NCBI GenBank assembly: GCA_015057555.1
Contig: SVEC01000014.1
Span: 1 to 64,000, forward strand
Source: Lachnospiraceae bacterium
GTDB taxonomy: Bacteria; Bacillota; Clostridia; Lachnospirales; Lachnospiraceae
DNA length: 64,000 bases
Reading direction: 5' to 3'
Every line of letters begins with the position of its first letter. Within the stretch, counting starts at the first letter, position 1. The notes below the pieces were generated by a model. The model had not been told where the DNA came from. It saw nothing but the letters and a program-made list of their open reading frames with translations, and ran no database searches. The position numbers were made by a program, and so were the translations under genes. Below are positions 8,922 through 15,526 of the stretch, in pieces.

Positions 8922-9791
8922 CTAATTTTCATAATAACGCTTCATTGCATCAACTATATCTATCACTACCTGTATATGTTTTTTTACTCTTGCCATCTCT
9001 ACATCATACTTTATCTTTTTCTTTCCTGGTGTATCAAAAGCATGCTCAGCACTTATAGCTACATATAATCTGTGATTCGTGAATCTAAATGCAACATTTT
9101 TATATCGTTCTTGTATACTCATCATCTTTTCCATAAAATGAGGTGTTAAAACATAAAACGCATCCTCCTCATCTATAGAATACACATTAAAGATATTGTT
9201 AAATTCAATATTTTCAAGTAATACCTTATTACCTAACTCCTCTATCTTACTTTCAAAATTTTTATCTAAAACCTTCACATCATTCACATTTTTATAAGTA
9301 TAGTCAAAGCACAAAAGGCGCCCTGAAAAGTAAATCTTTGCTGATTTTCTTTTATTTTCATCAACAAATCGACTTTCAACATCCGCCTGACAGAACCTAA
9401 TTCCTCTATAGGATGCAAACAAAACATCATCTGAACCGTATATATTACCTAACTTTATAAGACCTGATTCTGCCACATTTCTAGGTTCCAACCCTTGCCA
9501 TGGACGATAATCAACATCATCCAACATTGAATACAGCAAATCATATACAAATGTTTCTTTATATAAGATTTTAAACTTTTTTATTGTTTTTTTATTTATA
9601 CTTGTAAAAAAACTCATAATTATACAGAGCACCAATCCCAATAAAAAACTTTTGGGTATTGATTTCTCAGTAATGGTAGCTACAGCCATTACCGTAACAA
9701 TCAATATAAACATAAGTATGCTAATAGCGTATAGCACTTTAATTTTTATTCTCATCTTTTCGAGCTTCTTTATAACGGTTTTAGCTTCCAT
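8922..9791 (-). CDS. DUF3137-family membrane protein
   Basis: Function is not known. Two hydrophobic helices near the N-terminus (about residues 17-39 and 48-64) anchor a soluble C-terminal domain of about 200 residues. The stretch NNIFNVYSIDEEDAFYVLTP followed by HFMEKMMSIQER matches my recollection of DUF3137 proteins, where an F-x-V-Y-S, D-x-x-A, Y-x-L-T-P pattern recurs. The basic linker between the helices and the cytoplasmic-looking domain suggest both ends face inside. The start is uncertain: ATG 9791, ATG 9803 and GTG 9812 are all in frame, and 9791 has the best spaced GGAAG. A short frame (9842-9931) precedes it. Confidence 0.7.
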   Translation of the reverse strand: MEAKTVIKKLEKMRIKIKVLYAISILMFILIVTVMAVATITEKSIPKSFLLGLVLCIIMSFFTSINKKTIKKFKILYKETFVYDLLYSMLDDVDYRPWQGLEPRNVAESGLIKLGNIYGSDDVLFASYRGIRFCQADVESRFVDENKRKSAKIYFSGRLLCFDYTYKNVNDVKVLDKNFESKIEELGNKVLLENIEFNNIFNVYSIDEEDAFYVLTPHFMEKMMSIQERYKNVAFRFTNHRLYVAISAEHAFDTPGKKKIKYDVEMARVKKHIQVVIDIVDAMKRYYEN

Positions 9792-9841
9792 TTTCACTTC
9801 CATCCCTTCCACACTTCTGGTTTATATCCGATTGTGGCAAT

Positions 9842-9931
9842 TTAATCATTTATCACCTTTTTTATCAGCCTTTCAAAGGACTCCTTAAATCTTACATCAT
9901 CTTCCTCCGTTCTCTTTGCTGGTTCCTTCAT
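9842..9931 (-). CDS. Possible small ORF or gene remnant, 29 aa
   Basis: The frame ATG 9931 to TAA 9842 encodes a very polar peptide, MKEPAKRTEEDDVRFKES followed by FERLIKKVIND. The same frame stays open for another 30 codons upstream into the end of the KptA gene, reading SEDSSRRSSSKHH, but has no standard start there. Composition looks coding. No good ribosome binding site is visible. It may be the remains of a gene, or a small protein working with the DUF3137 gene 30-50 bp downstream. Confidence 0.25.
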   Translation of the reverse strand: MKEPAKRTEEDDVRFKESFERLIKKVIND

Positions 9932-9981
9932 ATGATGCTTGCTACTTGAGCGCCTACTAGAATCTTCACTGTTGATTACTC

Positions 9982-10536
9982 CTAATTCTGTTGTTTCTCC
10001 AAATACTCCGCTGGCACAGCTTTAGTTAACCACACCCCATTAACCGAACGATAAAACTTATAACCATCCTGGCTCATCTTACCACTATTTACTTTATACA
10101 TCAGCAGCTTCCCATGTCTTTTTCCTACCTTTGTAGCGGTTTCCACATCTCCTGACAAATGCACATACAGTCTGGACTTTGGAACTAACCCTTCCTTGTC
10201 AATTGACTCCATATATTTTGTGGCAGTTCCATGCCACAGATACTCTGAAGGCATAACTTCCTCAAGCTCCACATCCACAGGGATAGAATGGCCCTGGTTG
10301 GCTCTTATCAATGTCTTATCCTCATTAAATGAATATCTCTGCTTGTTATCTGTTCTTACGATTTCCTCAAGCTTTTCCATATCAATGTTGTTACTTGTAT
10401 TCACTTTATTTATACCTGTGATAAGCTCATCCACATTTGCCCAGCCATGCTCGTCTAGCTCGATATTAGCAGCACTTGGCTTGTGTCTTAGGATGAGGCT
10501 TATGAACTTGCTTAATTCTGTTAATGATTTACTCAT
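9982..10536 (-). CDS. kptA: RNA 2'-phosphotransferase (Tpt1/KptA)
   Basis: The family moves an internal RNA 2'-phosphate to NAD+, giving ADP-ribose 1'',2''-cyclic phosphate; in fungi this completes tRNA splicing. The 184-aa protein has the N-terminal winged helix with LILRHKP and LDEHGWANVDELI, and the C-terminal NAD-binding fold with LWHGTATKYMESIDKEGL, LYVHLSGD and HGKLLMYKV. The conserved basic residues (Arg in LRHKP, His in WHGT) are present, so it is probably active. Bacteria lack the fungal splicing pathway, so its natural substrate is unclear. GAGGAG precedes the ATG. No RNA ligase or RtcB gene is nearby. Confidence 0.92.
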   Translation of the reverse strand: MSKSLTELSKFISLILRHKPSAANIELDEHGWANVDELITGINKVNTSNNIDMEKLEEIVRTDNKQRYSFNEDKTLIRANQGHSIPVDVELEEVMPSEYLWHGTATKYMESIDKEGLVPKSRLYVHLSGDVETATKVGKRHGKLLMYKVNSGKMSQDGYKFYRSVNGVWLTKAVPAEYLEKQQN

Positions 10537-10746
10537 ACTATGTCTCCTCTTTCAATTTATCTATCTTTATACATACTTTGTTTCATAGCTTTTTGTACAT
10601 TATAGCAAGCTATAAACTCCAAGGCAAACCTTTATAACGGTTTTATACTACAAGAATACATTTTTCATAAAATATTACAGATAATATCCATCGCCTGTAA
10701 TCATTCGTGTTATCCGAACATATCCGGAAATAATTAATTATCACCA

Positions 10747-10775
10747 TTGACTAGTGAGAATTATTATAGTAATAT
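10747..10775 (+). promoter_or_regulatory. Sigma-A-type promoter of a possible antisense RNA
   Basis: TTGACT (10747-10752) and TAATAT (10770-10775) are 17 bp apart. A transcript starting near 10782 would be about 100 nt long, ending at the hairpin 10834-10880, and would be antisense to the 3' part of the minus-strand transcript from 11004. No good plus-strand coding frame explains it. Confidence 0.5.
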
Positions 10776-10833
10776 CTATATAGAAAGAAAGATGCTATCC
10801 CATAGGATAGTGGCTGACCTTTCGGTTGAAGTT

Positions 10834-10880
10834 ACAAAAAGCAACCTCTACTCTTGGTCGTGTGAGTGGTTGCTTTTTGT
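10834..10880. terminator. Two-way terminator with 13-bp stem
   Basis: The arms ACAAAAAGCAACC and GGTTGCTTTTTGT flank a 21-nt loop. Each strand ends in GCTTTTTGT, so it can stop transcripts from both sides. The loop includes the stop codon (10848-10850) of the small minus-strand hydrophobic frame. Confidence 0.75.
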
Positions 10881-10967
10881 ATGTATATCTTTAGCTTTTC
10901 TCATAGACTTAACTGTAGCAACGATACTAATACTAGTAACAACTATGCTTGCAACAAGATAGCACCT
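10848..10967 (-). pseudogene. Small hydrophobic toxin-like frame without a normal start
   Basis: An open frame of 39 codons reads RCYLVASIVVTSISIVATV, then the basic KSMRKAKDIHTKSNHSHDQE. A short membrane segment with a charged tail resembles type I toxin peptides. A strong promoter lies directly upstream (10976-11004), and the stop sits in the terminator loop, with an antisense promoter facing it from the other side. There is no ATG, GTG or TTG in frame before the internal Met22, so it is either decayed or uses an uncommon start. AAGGTG lies at the 5' end. The layout, not homology, is the evidence. Confidence 0.35.
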
Positions 10968-10975
10968 TCAAGGTC

Positions 10976-11004
10976 ATTATATCGCAATCACATCGCAATA
11001 TCAA
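10976..11004 (-). promoter_or_regulatory. Sigma-A-type promoter of the toxin-like frame
   Basis: TTGATA (10999-11004) and TATAAT (10976-10981) are separated by 17 bp on the minus strand. Predicted start is near 10969, giving a very short leader that begins at the AAGGTG motif. A repeated TTGCGAT/ATTGCGA motif lies in the spacer. Confidence 0.6.
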
Positions 11005-11089
11005 GAACGGAAATACGATATTTTCTCATTGCAAAAGAGCTGATAGATTAACTACCAGCCCTTACTCTAGATTATTATTCTAATTTACT

Positions 11090-11668
11090 TTACTCACCTG
11101 ACTCCAGTGATATTTCATAAGAATCAGCAGTTCCTGTAACAGTGTAGTTCACCATCTCACCATTACATTCCACCTGACCACTTGCCTTACCGTCAGCAAA
11201 GTCTTCAGTAATGTCCACTGTCTGACCATATACTACAAGTAGCACCTTGCCATCTTCAGCTTTAAGCTCTGCTGTATTCGACATTGAGCCCACAGTGTCC
11301 TCTGTAGATACATCAGCTTCATCAACCATTGATACTACCACATCGTCATTCTCATCAACATCAAGATGCATCTCTGCTACCGTAGCGTCGCCCTCCTGCG
11401 TTATAGTAACATCAACCTCCTGCTTCTCACCATTGATATAAACATAGGCTTTCTCCACCCAAGTCTCACCTGTTGCTGCATAGCAGATTCCATTTGTTCC
11501 TGCAAATGTAAGTGCGAACACTCCAAATGCTGCAGCTGCATACTTTAACACATTTCTCTTATCAAATTTCTTTACTTCCTTATTCTTCATATCCATAACC
11601 TTTCCGAACAGCGCATCTGGTGCATGAATCTCATCATACGCTCCCCGTACATAATCTCTATTATTCAT
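11090..11668 (-). CDS. Membrane-anchored anti-sigma-like protein
   Basis: The 192-aa protein has a cytoplasmic N-terminus of about 37 residues (YDEIHAPDALFGKVMDMKNKE), one membrane segment (about 41-60, AAAAFGVFALTFAGTNGICY) and an acidic external domain of about 130 residues. The N-terminal segment resembles that of anti-sigma factors in clostridia. Its start overlaps the ECF sigma stop by 8 nt (ATGAATAA), which strongly suggests that it is the cognate anti-sigma factor. The external signal is unknown. Confidence 0.75.
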   Translation of the reverse strand: MNNRDYVRGAYDEIHAPDALFGKVMDMKNKEVKKFDKRNVLKYAAAAFGVFALTFAGTNGICYAATGETWVEKAYVYINGEKQEVDVTITQEGDATVAEMHLDVDENDDVVVSMVDEADVSTEDTVGSMSNTAELKAEDGKVLLVVYGQTVDITEDFADGKASGQVECNGEMVNYTVTGTADSYEISLESGE

Positions 11669-12155
11669 CTTCCCACGCCTCCTTCAGCTTTGCTCTTAAC
11701 ATTTTTCTTGCTGCCACAAGTCTGGTCCTGACAGTTGGTTCCTTGATATGTAATATTTCAGCTATCTCCTTAGAGGAGTAATCCTCGTAATAAAAGAGGT
11801 ATATAACAATTCTACTTTTGGCTGGTAGCTCCTTAATGGCTTTAAACAGCTCCTCATGTTTCCCATCTGCGAATTCCACCTCATAGGAAGCCTCTTCAGA
11901 CATCTCATCTGTAGAGCCTACATTTCTTCGCCAGAATGTGGAAAATAAGCTGTTGCACTCATTAACACAAACTCTAATCAGCCACTTTTTAATATGCTCC
12001 TCATCCTTGAAGCTCACCTGCTTGGTGAGAAGCTTCATAAAGGTCTGCTGAACCACATCATCTGCATCCTGTGTGGACTTGGTATAGCTTAGAGCTATCC
12101 TATAGATTGTATCAATATTCTCTTTTACAATGCGTTCGTATTCTCTACTATCCAA
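11661..12155 (-). CDS. ECF-type RNA polymerase sigma factor
   Basis: The 164-aa sigma factor has region 2 (YRIALSYTKSTQDADDVVQQTFMKLL and the -10 recognition helix with HIKKWLIRVCVNECN) and region 4 (IKELPAKSRIVIYLFYYEDYSSKEIAEIL, with the recognition helix EPTVRTRLVAARKML). Translation begins at TTG 12155, supported by GGAGGTG 5 nt upstream; there is no better ATG. It is the first gene of a two-gene operon with its putative anti-sigma factor. It would direct a small stress or envelope regulon, probably including itself. Confidence 0.92.
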   Translation of the reverse strand: MDSREYERIVKENIDTIYRIALSYTKSTQDADDVVQQTFMKLLTKQVSFKDEEHIKKWLIRVCVNECNSLFSTFWRRNVGSTDEMSEEASYEVEFADGKHEELFKAIKELPAKSRIVIYLFYYEDYSSKEIAEILHIKEPTVRTRLVAARKMLRAKLKEAWEDE

Positions 12156-12280
12156 GACCTCACCTCCTGACTTGTGATTTTGTTTTAAAGGCCTTCAATA
12201 TAATAACGGTTGAAAGAGTCGATTTGTGCGATTTATTTTAAAAATATTTTTTAGACTACCACATCCCTTAACGCAAAGCA

Positions 12281-12308
12281 ATCCCCAGTGGAATTAACCA
12301 CTGGGGAT
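12281..12308 (-). terminator. Hairpin after the second sigma/anti-sigma operon
   Basis: ATCCCCAGTGG and CCACTGGGGAT flank a short AATTAA-type loop, starting 5 bp after the stop of the gene at 12313. The downstream minus-strand sequence TTGCTTTGCG is not a strong T-tract, so it may be a partial terminator or transcript-stabilising hairpin. Confidence 0.6.
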
Positions 12309-12312
12309 AAGC

Positions 12313-13821
12313 TTACTGCCTAATATCAATTACACCTGTATCAAGTATACTTTGTTTAAAATAATCTGTTGGGTCTGCACATGTAATATCAAAATACATA
12401 TAAGGCAACCAATCTTCTCTAACTACATAGCAAAATGAAGCTGTCCTTGTCTCTCCTGCCTGCACACTCTCAAAATGATTCTTTTCCCACACATCATTTC
12501 CATTATAAAAATAGATTTCATCTGGCTCATTTCTATAGTAGCTTGTTCTTACCACATCATATTCAGTGTCTCTTGCAAGTGGGCTTAACCCATCATATAT
12601 TTCATAGTTATCATTATTATCATTAATAAGCATTAGATTACCATAAAAGCTCATCTCTGAAGCTCCTGTATCTGAAGTATATTCCACCTCAATATAAACC
12701 AACTTAACCGGAATAGTTTCAGTAGCTACAACCTCATCTAAAGAATTTACTCCGTCGCCCACCTTACAATAAGACACTATCTCATCCTTTAGCTTACCAT
12801 TTTCATCTACAAAATCCGGATGTTCTCCCTGGAAGAAATCAAACACATCTTTATTTACAACACTTAAATCGTCACTTATTTCTACCTTGGTCACTTTCAC
12901 ATTACTATTTTGCTCAGAAATTTCAAACTCCTCTCCAACCTGATAAACCTTAAGCTCATCCTTGGCAACAGTAGTTCTTTCCTCAAGCTCATCTTCTGTC
13001 TCCACATAGATTATATTTTCCTCCTGAACACTCTCAAATGGCGGAACATAGGCTGGTGCTGACATATAATTTTTATTACTTGCTTCTTCAGCCTCTTCCT
13101 TAGTTGCTACCTCAAGACTAATTCCCTTTGCTACATTTACAAACTCATCCTTGGTTATACCCGGCTGTGCCCAGATATCTAGCACATAGCCTATATCATA
13201 TGCCATATATATCTTTCTTCGACCACCATCTAGTTCTACCAATACAGCTGTACCTCCAGGAACTTCAAATTCTTCGGTATTTATAACATTCACATCATTA
13301 TGAGTATATTCCACTCCCTCGTGTATTCTCCACATATAAAAGGTCATGCTTCTGTTAGCTCTATCTGTCTCAGAGTGAGAATGTAGCTTAGGTGTAGCCA
13401 CATCCTCCGGCCACTCAACATATATATCCTCCGGCATATAGCTTATATCAAGATGAACGTAGTTTTCTTCATTCATAAGCTCATATCTATCATAAGGAAC
13501 TTCCGTTGTATCCTCATCTACATCCACATTCTCCTTCTCATCCCCATTATCAGCACTTTCTGATACAGTAACCTTAGTCTCTAGTCCATACTCACCCTTC
13601 TTCTCTGTGGTTATGGATATAAGCTTAGATGCAGCATATACTGTAGTTCCAACCAATAAGGTTCCTACAAGGGCAGCTACTGCATACCTTATGAATTTGC
13701 CTTTTTTCACAATGTGTTTTCTCTCTACACCGTCAGATATTTCATTTTCCACCTGCTGCTTAATCATATCTCTTATATCATCAGGCATTTTCGGGTAATC
13801 CTTCTTATCTATCTTCATCAT
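12313..13821 (-). CDS. Membrane-anchored anti-sigma-like protein, large
   Basis: The 502-aa protein is organised like an anti-sigma factor: cytoplasmic N-terminus of about 43 residues beginning DYPKMPDDIRDMIKQQVENEI, one membrane helix (about 46-64, YAVAALVGTLLVGTTVYAA), and a long acidic external part. The first half of the external part (residues 110-250) resembles a DUF4367-like fold region with WAQPGITKDEFVNVAKG. The second half (about 290-500) has many aromatic beta-strand-like stretches. It overlaps the ECF sigma gene by 17 nt, so it probably holds that sigma factor at the membrane. The family assignment of the external domains is tentative. Confidence 0.7.
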   Translation of the reverse strand: MMKIDKKDYPKMPDDIRDMIKQQVENEISDGVERKHIVKKGKFIRYAVAALVGTLLVGTTVYAASKLISITTEKKGEYGLETKVTVSESADNGDEKENVDVDEDTTEVPYDRYELMNEENYVHLDISYMPEDIYVEWPEDVATPKLHSHSETDRANRSMTFYMWRIHEGVEYTHNDVNVINTEEFEVPGGTAVLVELDGGRRKIYMAYDIGYVLDIWAQPGITKDEFVNVAKGISLEVATKEEAEEASNKNYMSAPAYVPPFESVQEENIIYVETEDELEERTTVAKDELKVYQVGEEFEISEQNSNVKVTKVEISDDLSVVNKDVFDFFQGEHPDFVDENGKLKDEIVSYCKVGDGVNSLDEVVATETIPVKLVYIEVEYTSDTGASEMSFYGNLMLINDNNDNYEIYDGLSPLARDTEYDVVRTSYYRNEPDEIYFYNGNDVWEKNHFESVQAGETRTASFCYVVREDWLPYMYFDITCADPTDYFKQSILDTGVIDIRQ

Positions 13822-14290
13822 TTAATCCTCCTTCCAAATATACTCTTAGCTTTTTTCTGGCTCTGGCTAATCTCTTCTTAACCGCAGATTCAGTGGAATC
13901 AACCATAGTGGCAATCTCCTTTATCCTGTAGCCCTCTATGTAGTAAAGTACTATGGCAGTCCTGTAATCCACCTCAAGCTTCATGATAGCCTCATAAAGC
14001 TCAGAATAGTTTTCAGACTCCTCATAGCCAAGCTCATAAGTATGAGCCTCTATATCGTCTACATTTTTTCTTTTTCTCAAAATATCATAGCACTCATTAA
14101 TTAGAATTCTTGTGAGCCAGGTCTTAGCGAACCTATCCTTCTTAAGGGTATCAAGTTTCTCAAAGCCCTTAGTTATAGCCTCAGATATAGCATCTCTGCA
14201 ATCTTCATCACTATATAAAATTGACTTTGCTACTCTGTACAAGCTCTCCTGGGCATCTATCACAAGCTTGCCAAAGGCTTCCTTATTCAT
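13805..14290 (-). CDS. ECF-type RNA polymerase sigma factor
   Basis: Second ECF sigma factor of the window, 161 aa from the ATG at 14290. Region 2 includes LYRVAKSILYSDEDCRDAIS and FAKTWLTRILINECYDILRKRK. Region 4 includes LEVDYRTAIVLYYIEGYRIKEIATMV and ESAVKKRLARARKKLRVYL. GAGGAGGT lies 10-11 nt before this ATG; a GTG at 14302 sits on top of that site and is unlikely. It heads an operon with the large anti-sigma-like protein and is similar in layout, but not closely in sequence, to the pair at 11090-12155. Confidence 0.92.
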   Translation of the reverse strand: MNKEAFGKLVIDAQESLYRVAKSILYSDEDCRDAISEAITKGFEKLDTLKKDRFAKTWLTRILINECYDILRKRKNVDDIEAHTYELGYEESENYSELYEAIMKLEVDYRTAIVLYYIEGYRIKEIATMVDSTESAVKKRLARARKKLRVYLEGGLNDEDR

Positions 14291-14340
14291 ACACTTGATC
14301 ACCTCCTCATTTTGTGTTGTATTCCGGATTACATATATTA

Positions 14341-14365
14341 GACGGAATAGGAACAGAAAAGTCCC
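14341..14365 (-). promoter_or_regulatory. Possible ECF-type autoregulatory promoter
   Basis: On the minus strand GGGACT (14360-14365) and CGTC (14341-14344, within CGTCTAATATA) are 15 bp apart, about 50 nt upstream of the sigma gene. A CGTC -10 is typical of ECF promoters and differs from the TATAAT boxes elsewhere in the window. Self-activation by the sigma factor is an inference. Confidence 0.35.
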
Positions 14366-14617
14366 ACGTAAATAATTTAAAACAACTTTTTTAATATAAT
14401 CTTAAATCAATTATTATACAAAGCATTTGATAAATCAAAACTACCATCTATTATCATCAAAAAGCACGTCTTAAATCATATCATGAATCACAACACAAAT
14501 TATATCATTACCAGAAAAAACTCCTGCTATTAAGTATTTAAAAATCTAATGTGCACACACTATATCTAAAGCATTATATCAAATACTAATCATATAGAAA
14601 AATGGAGGATATATAAA
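14366..14617. other. AT-rich spacer, no gene seen
   Basis: This divergent region between the sigma operon and the plus-strand gene at 14618 holds only AT-rich sequence. No open frame of note, strong hairpin or clear -35/-10 pair was found. AATGGAGGATATA at its right end is the ribosome binding site of the next gene. Confidence 0.5.
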
Positions 14618-15052
14618 ATGGAAAATCAAGACACTATTAGACTACTTAAGGAATGTGACGCTGGCTCAAAGATGGCAGTGGCATCAATAGATGATATTAT
14701 TGACAAAGTGAAGGACACGGAACTATTGAAGCTTTTTTATGAAAGCAAAAAGCATCACGAAATGCTGGGTAACGAATTACATTCTCTATTAATTGAATAT
14801 GGAAGTGAAGAAAAGGAACCAAATGTAATGTCGAAAAGTATGTCTAAGATGAAAACCAGCTTTAAGATGGGTATGGATGATTCTGACAAAACTGCAGCAA
14901 ACCTTATGACCGACGGCTGCGATATGGGTATTAAGTCTCTAAACCAGTATCTTAACCAGTATCAGGCTGCAAACGACAAGGCTAAGGATATCTGCAGAAG
15001 ACTAATCAAAATCGAAGAAGCCTTGAGAGAGGATATTAAAAAATACTTGTAA
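14618..15052 (+). CDS. Four-helix-bundle protein, DUF2383/ferritin-like
   Basis: A 144-aa soluble protein predicted almost entirely helical, with four helices: residues about 1-30, 33-62, 85-117 and 120-144. It resembles the DUF2383 (PA2169-type) group, whose N-terminal stretch reads like DAGSKMAVASIDDIIDKVKD with a later SKKHHEMLGNELHSLL. Members are poorly characterised and are often linked to stress. His and Glu residues in helix 2 (KKHHE) could bind metal, but I cannot claim a complete di-iron site. GGAGG lies 10 nt before the ATG. It is a single gene on the plus strand in a minus-strand region. Confidence 0.7.
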   Translation: MENQDTIRLLKECDAGSKMAVASIDDIIDKVKDTELLKLFYESKKHHEMLGNELHSLLIEYGSEEKEPNVMSKSMSKMKTSFKMGMDDSDKTAANLMTDGCDMGIKSLNQYLNQYQAANDKAKDICRRLIKIEEALREDIKKYL

Positions 15053-15096
15053 GTCAGACTTACCATATTGGCATATGATAATCTAAACATTACCTT

Positions 15097-15340
15097 GTGG
15101 GTATAAACATAAGCATTAACTAATTCATACCCACTAAAATTTAAGGAAATTTTATATTATGGGTATGATGACTACAAAAACTAGCTTCTATACCCATAAT
15201 TAAACACAAACTACGGCTTACAAGGGGCAATTGCTCATAAAAATGGGTATACAGACTGCATCAACAGTCTGTATACCCAAAAACTACATATTACCAAATA
15301 TACACTGGGTATCAGATTCAAAAAACACTTTCCATACCCA
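15097..15340. repeat. Four consecutive GGGTAT/ATACCC stem-loops
   Basis: Within 244 bp there are four inverted repeats sharing the core GGGTAT...ATACCC: 15097-15134 (8-bp arms), 15156-15200 (11-bp arms), 15244-15279 (15-bp arms) and 15306-15340 (7-bp arms). Loops differ in length and sequence, so this is repetition of the arm motif and not of a whole unit. No coding frame covers the region. Possible roles are protein-binding sites, or hairpins in an RNA read from either strand. Confidence 0.6.
15244..15279 (-). terminator. Strong hairpin with minus-strand T-run
   Basis: A perfect 15-bp stem (TGGGTATACAGACTG) has a 6-nt loop. On the minus strand it is followed by TTTTTATG, fitting an intrinsic terminator about 230 nt after the AsnB-like gene stop. 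It is also the third and strongest of the four GGGTAT stem-loops. Confidence 0.6.
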
Positions 15341-15390
15341 ATATCTATTCTGTCTTGTACCTGTCATATCTGTAAATACCAAGCTCACAA

Positions 15391-15526
15391 AATGAGCTAT
15401 GCCGACACATCGCAAGCACAGCTTGCTCAGTGTCGCGGCGTTCGCCCTATGCATCTTAACACAAAAAAGGCTGACTGTGAGCAAGCTCACATCAGCCTTT
15501 TTAGGTTAATCTGCGCATGGCTCATT
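15391..15526. repeat. Multi-hairpin intergenic element, copy B
   Basis: The outer arms AATGAGCTATGC (15391-15402) and GCATGGCTCATT (15515-15526) pair with one G-T wobble. They enclose a CGACAC..CAAGC/GCTTG..GTGTCG hairpin and a long TTAAC..AAAAAGGCTGA/TCAGCCTTTTT.GGTTAA hairpin whose T-run can end transcription. Read on the minus strand it shares ordered blocks with the copy at 34858 (GCAAYGAGCYATGCRCAGAT, AAAAAG hairpin, GGCATAGC). The right arm overlaps the last seven codons of the AsnB-like gene. Confidence 0.65.

Noticed and set aside
10747-10962. Plus-strand 71-codon frame across the hairpin at 10834-10880
   Set aside because: Its hydrophobic end is the complement of the Val/Ile-rich minus-strand frame, it runs through a strong terminator, and no ribosome binding site precedes it.
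15284-15490. Minus-strand 68-codon frame in the hairpin-rich spacer
   Set aside because: It covers repeat element B and a GGGTAT stem-loop; there is no ribosome binding site and composition follows the hairpins.
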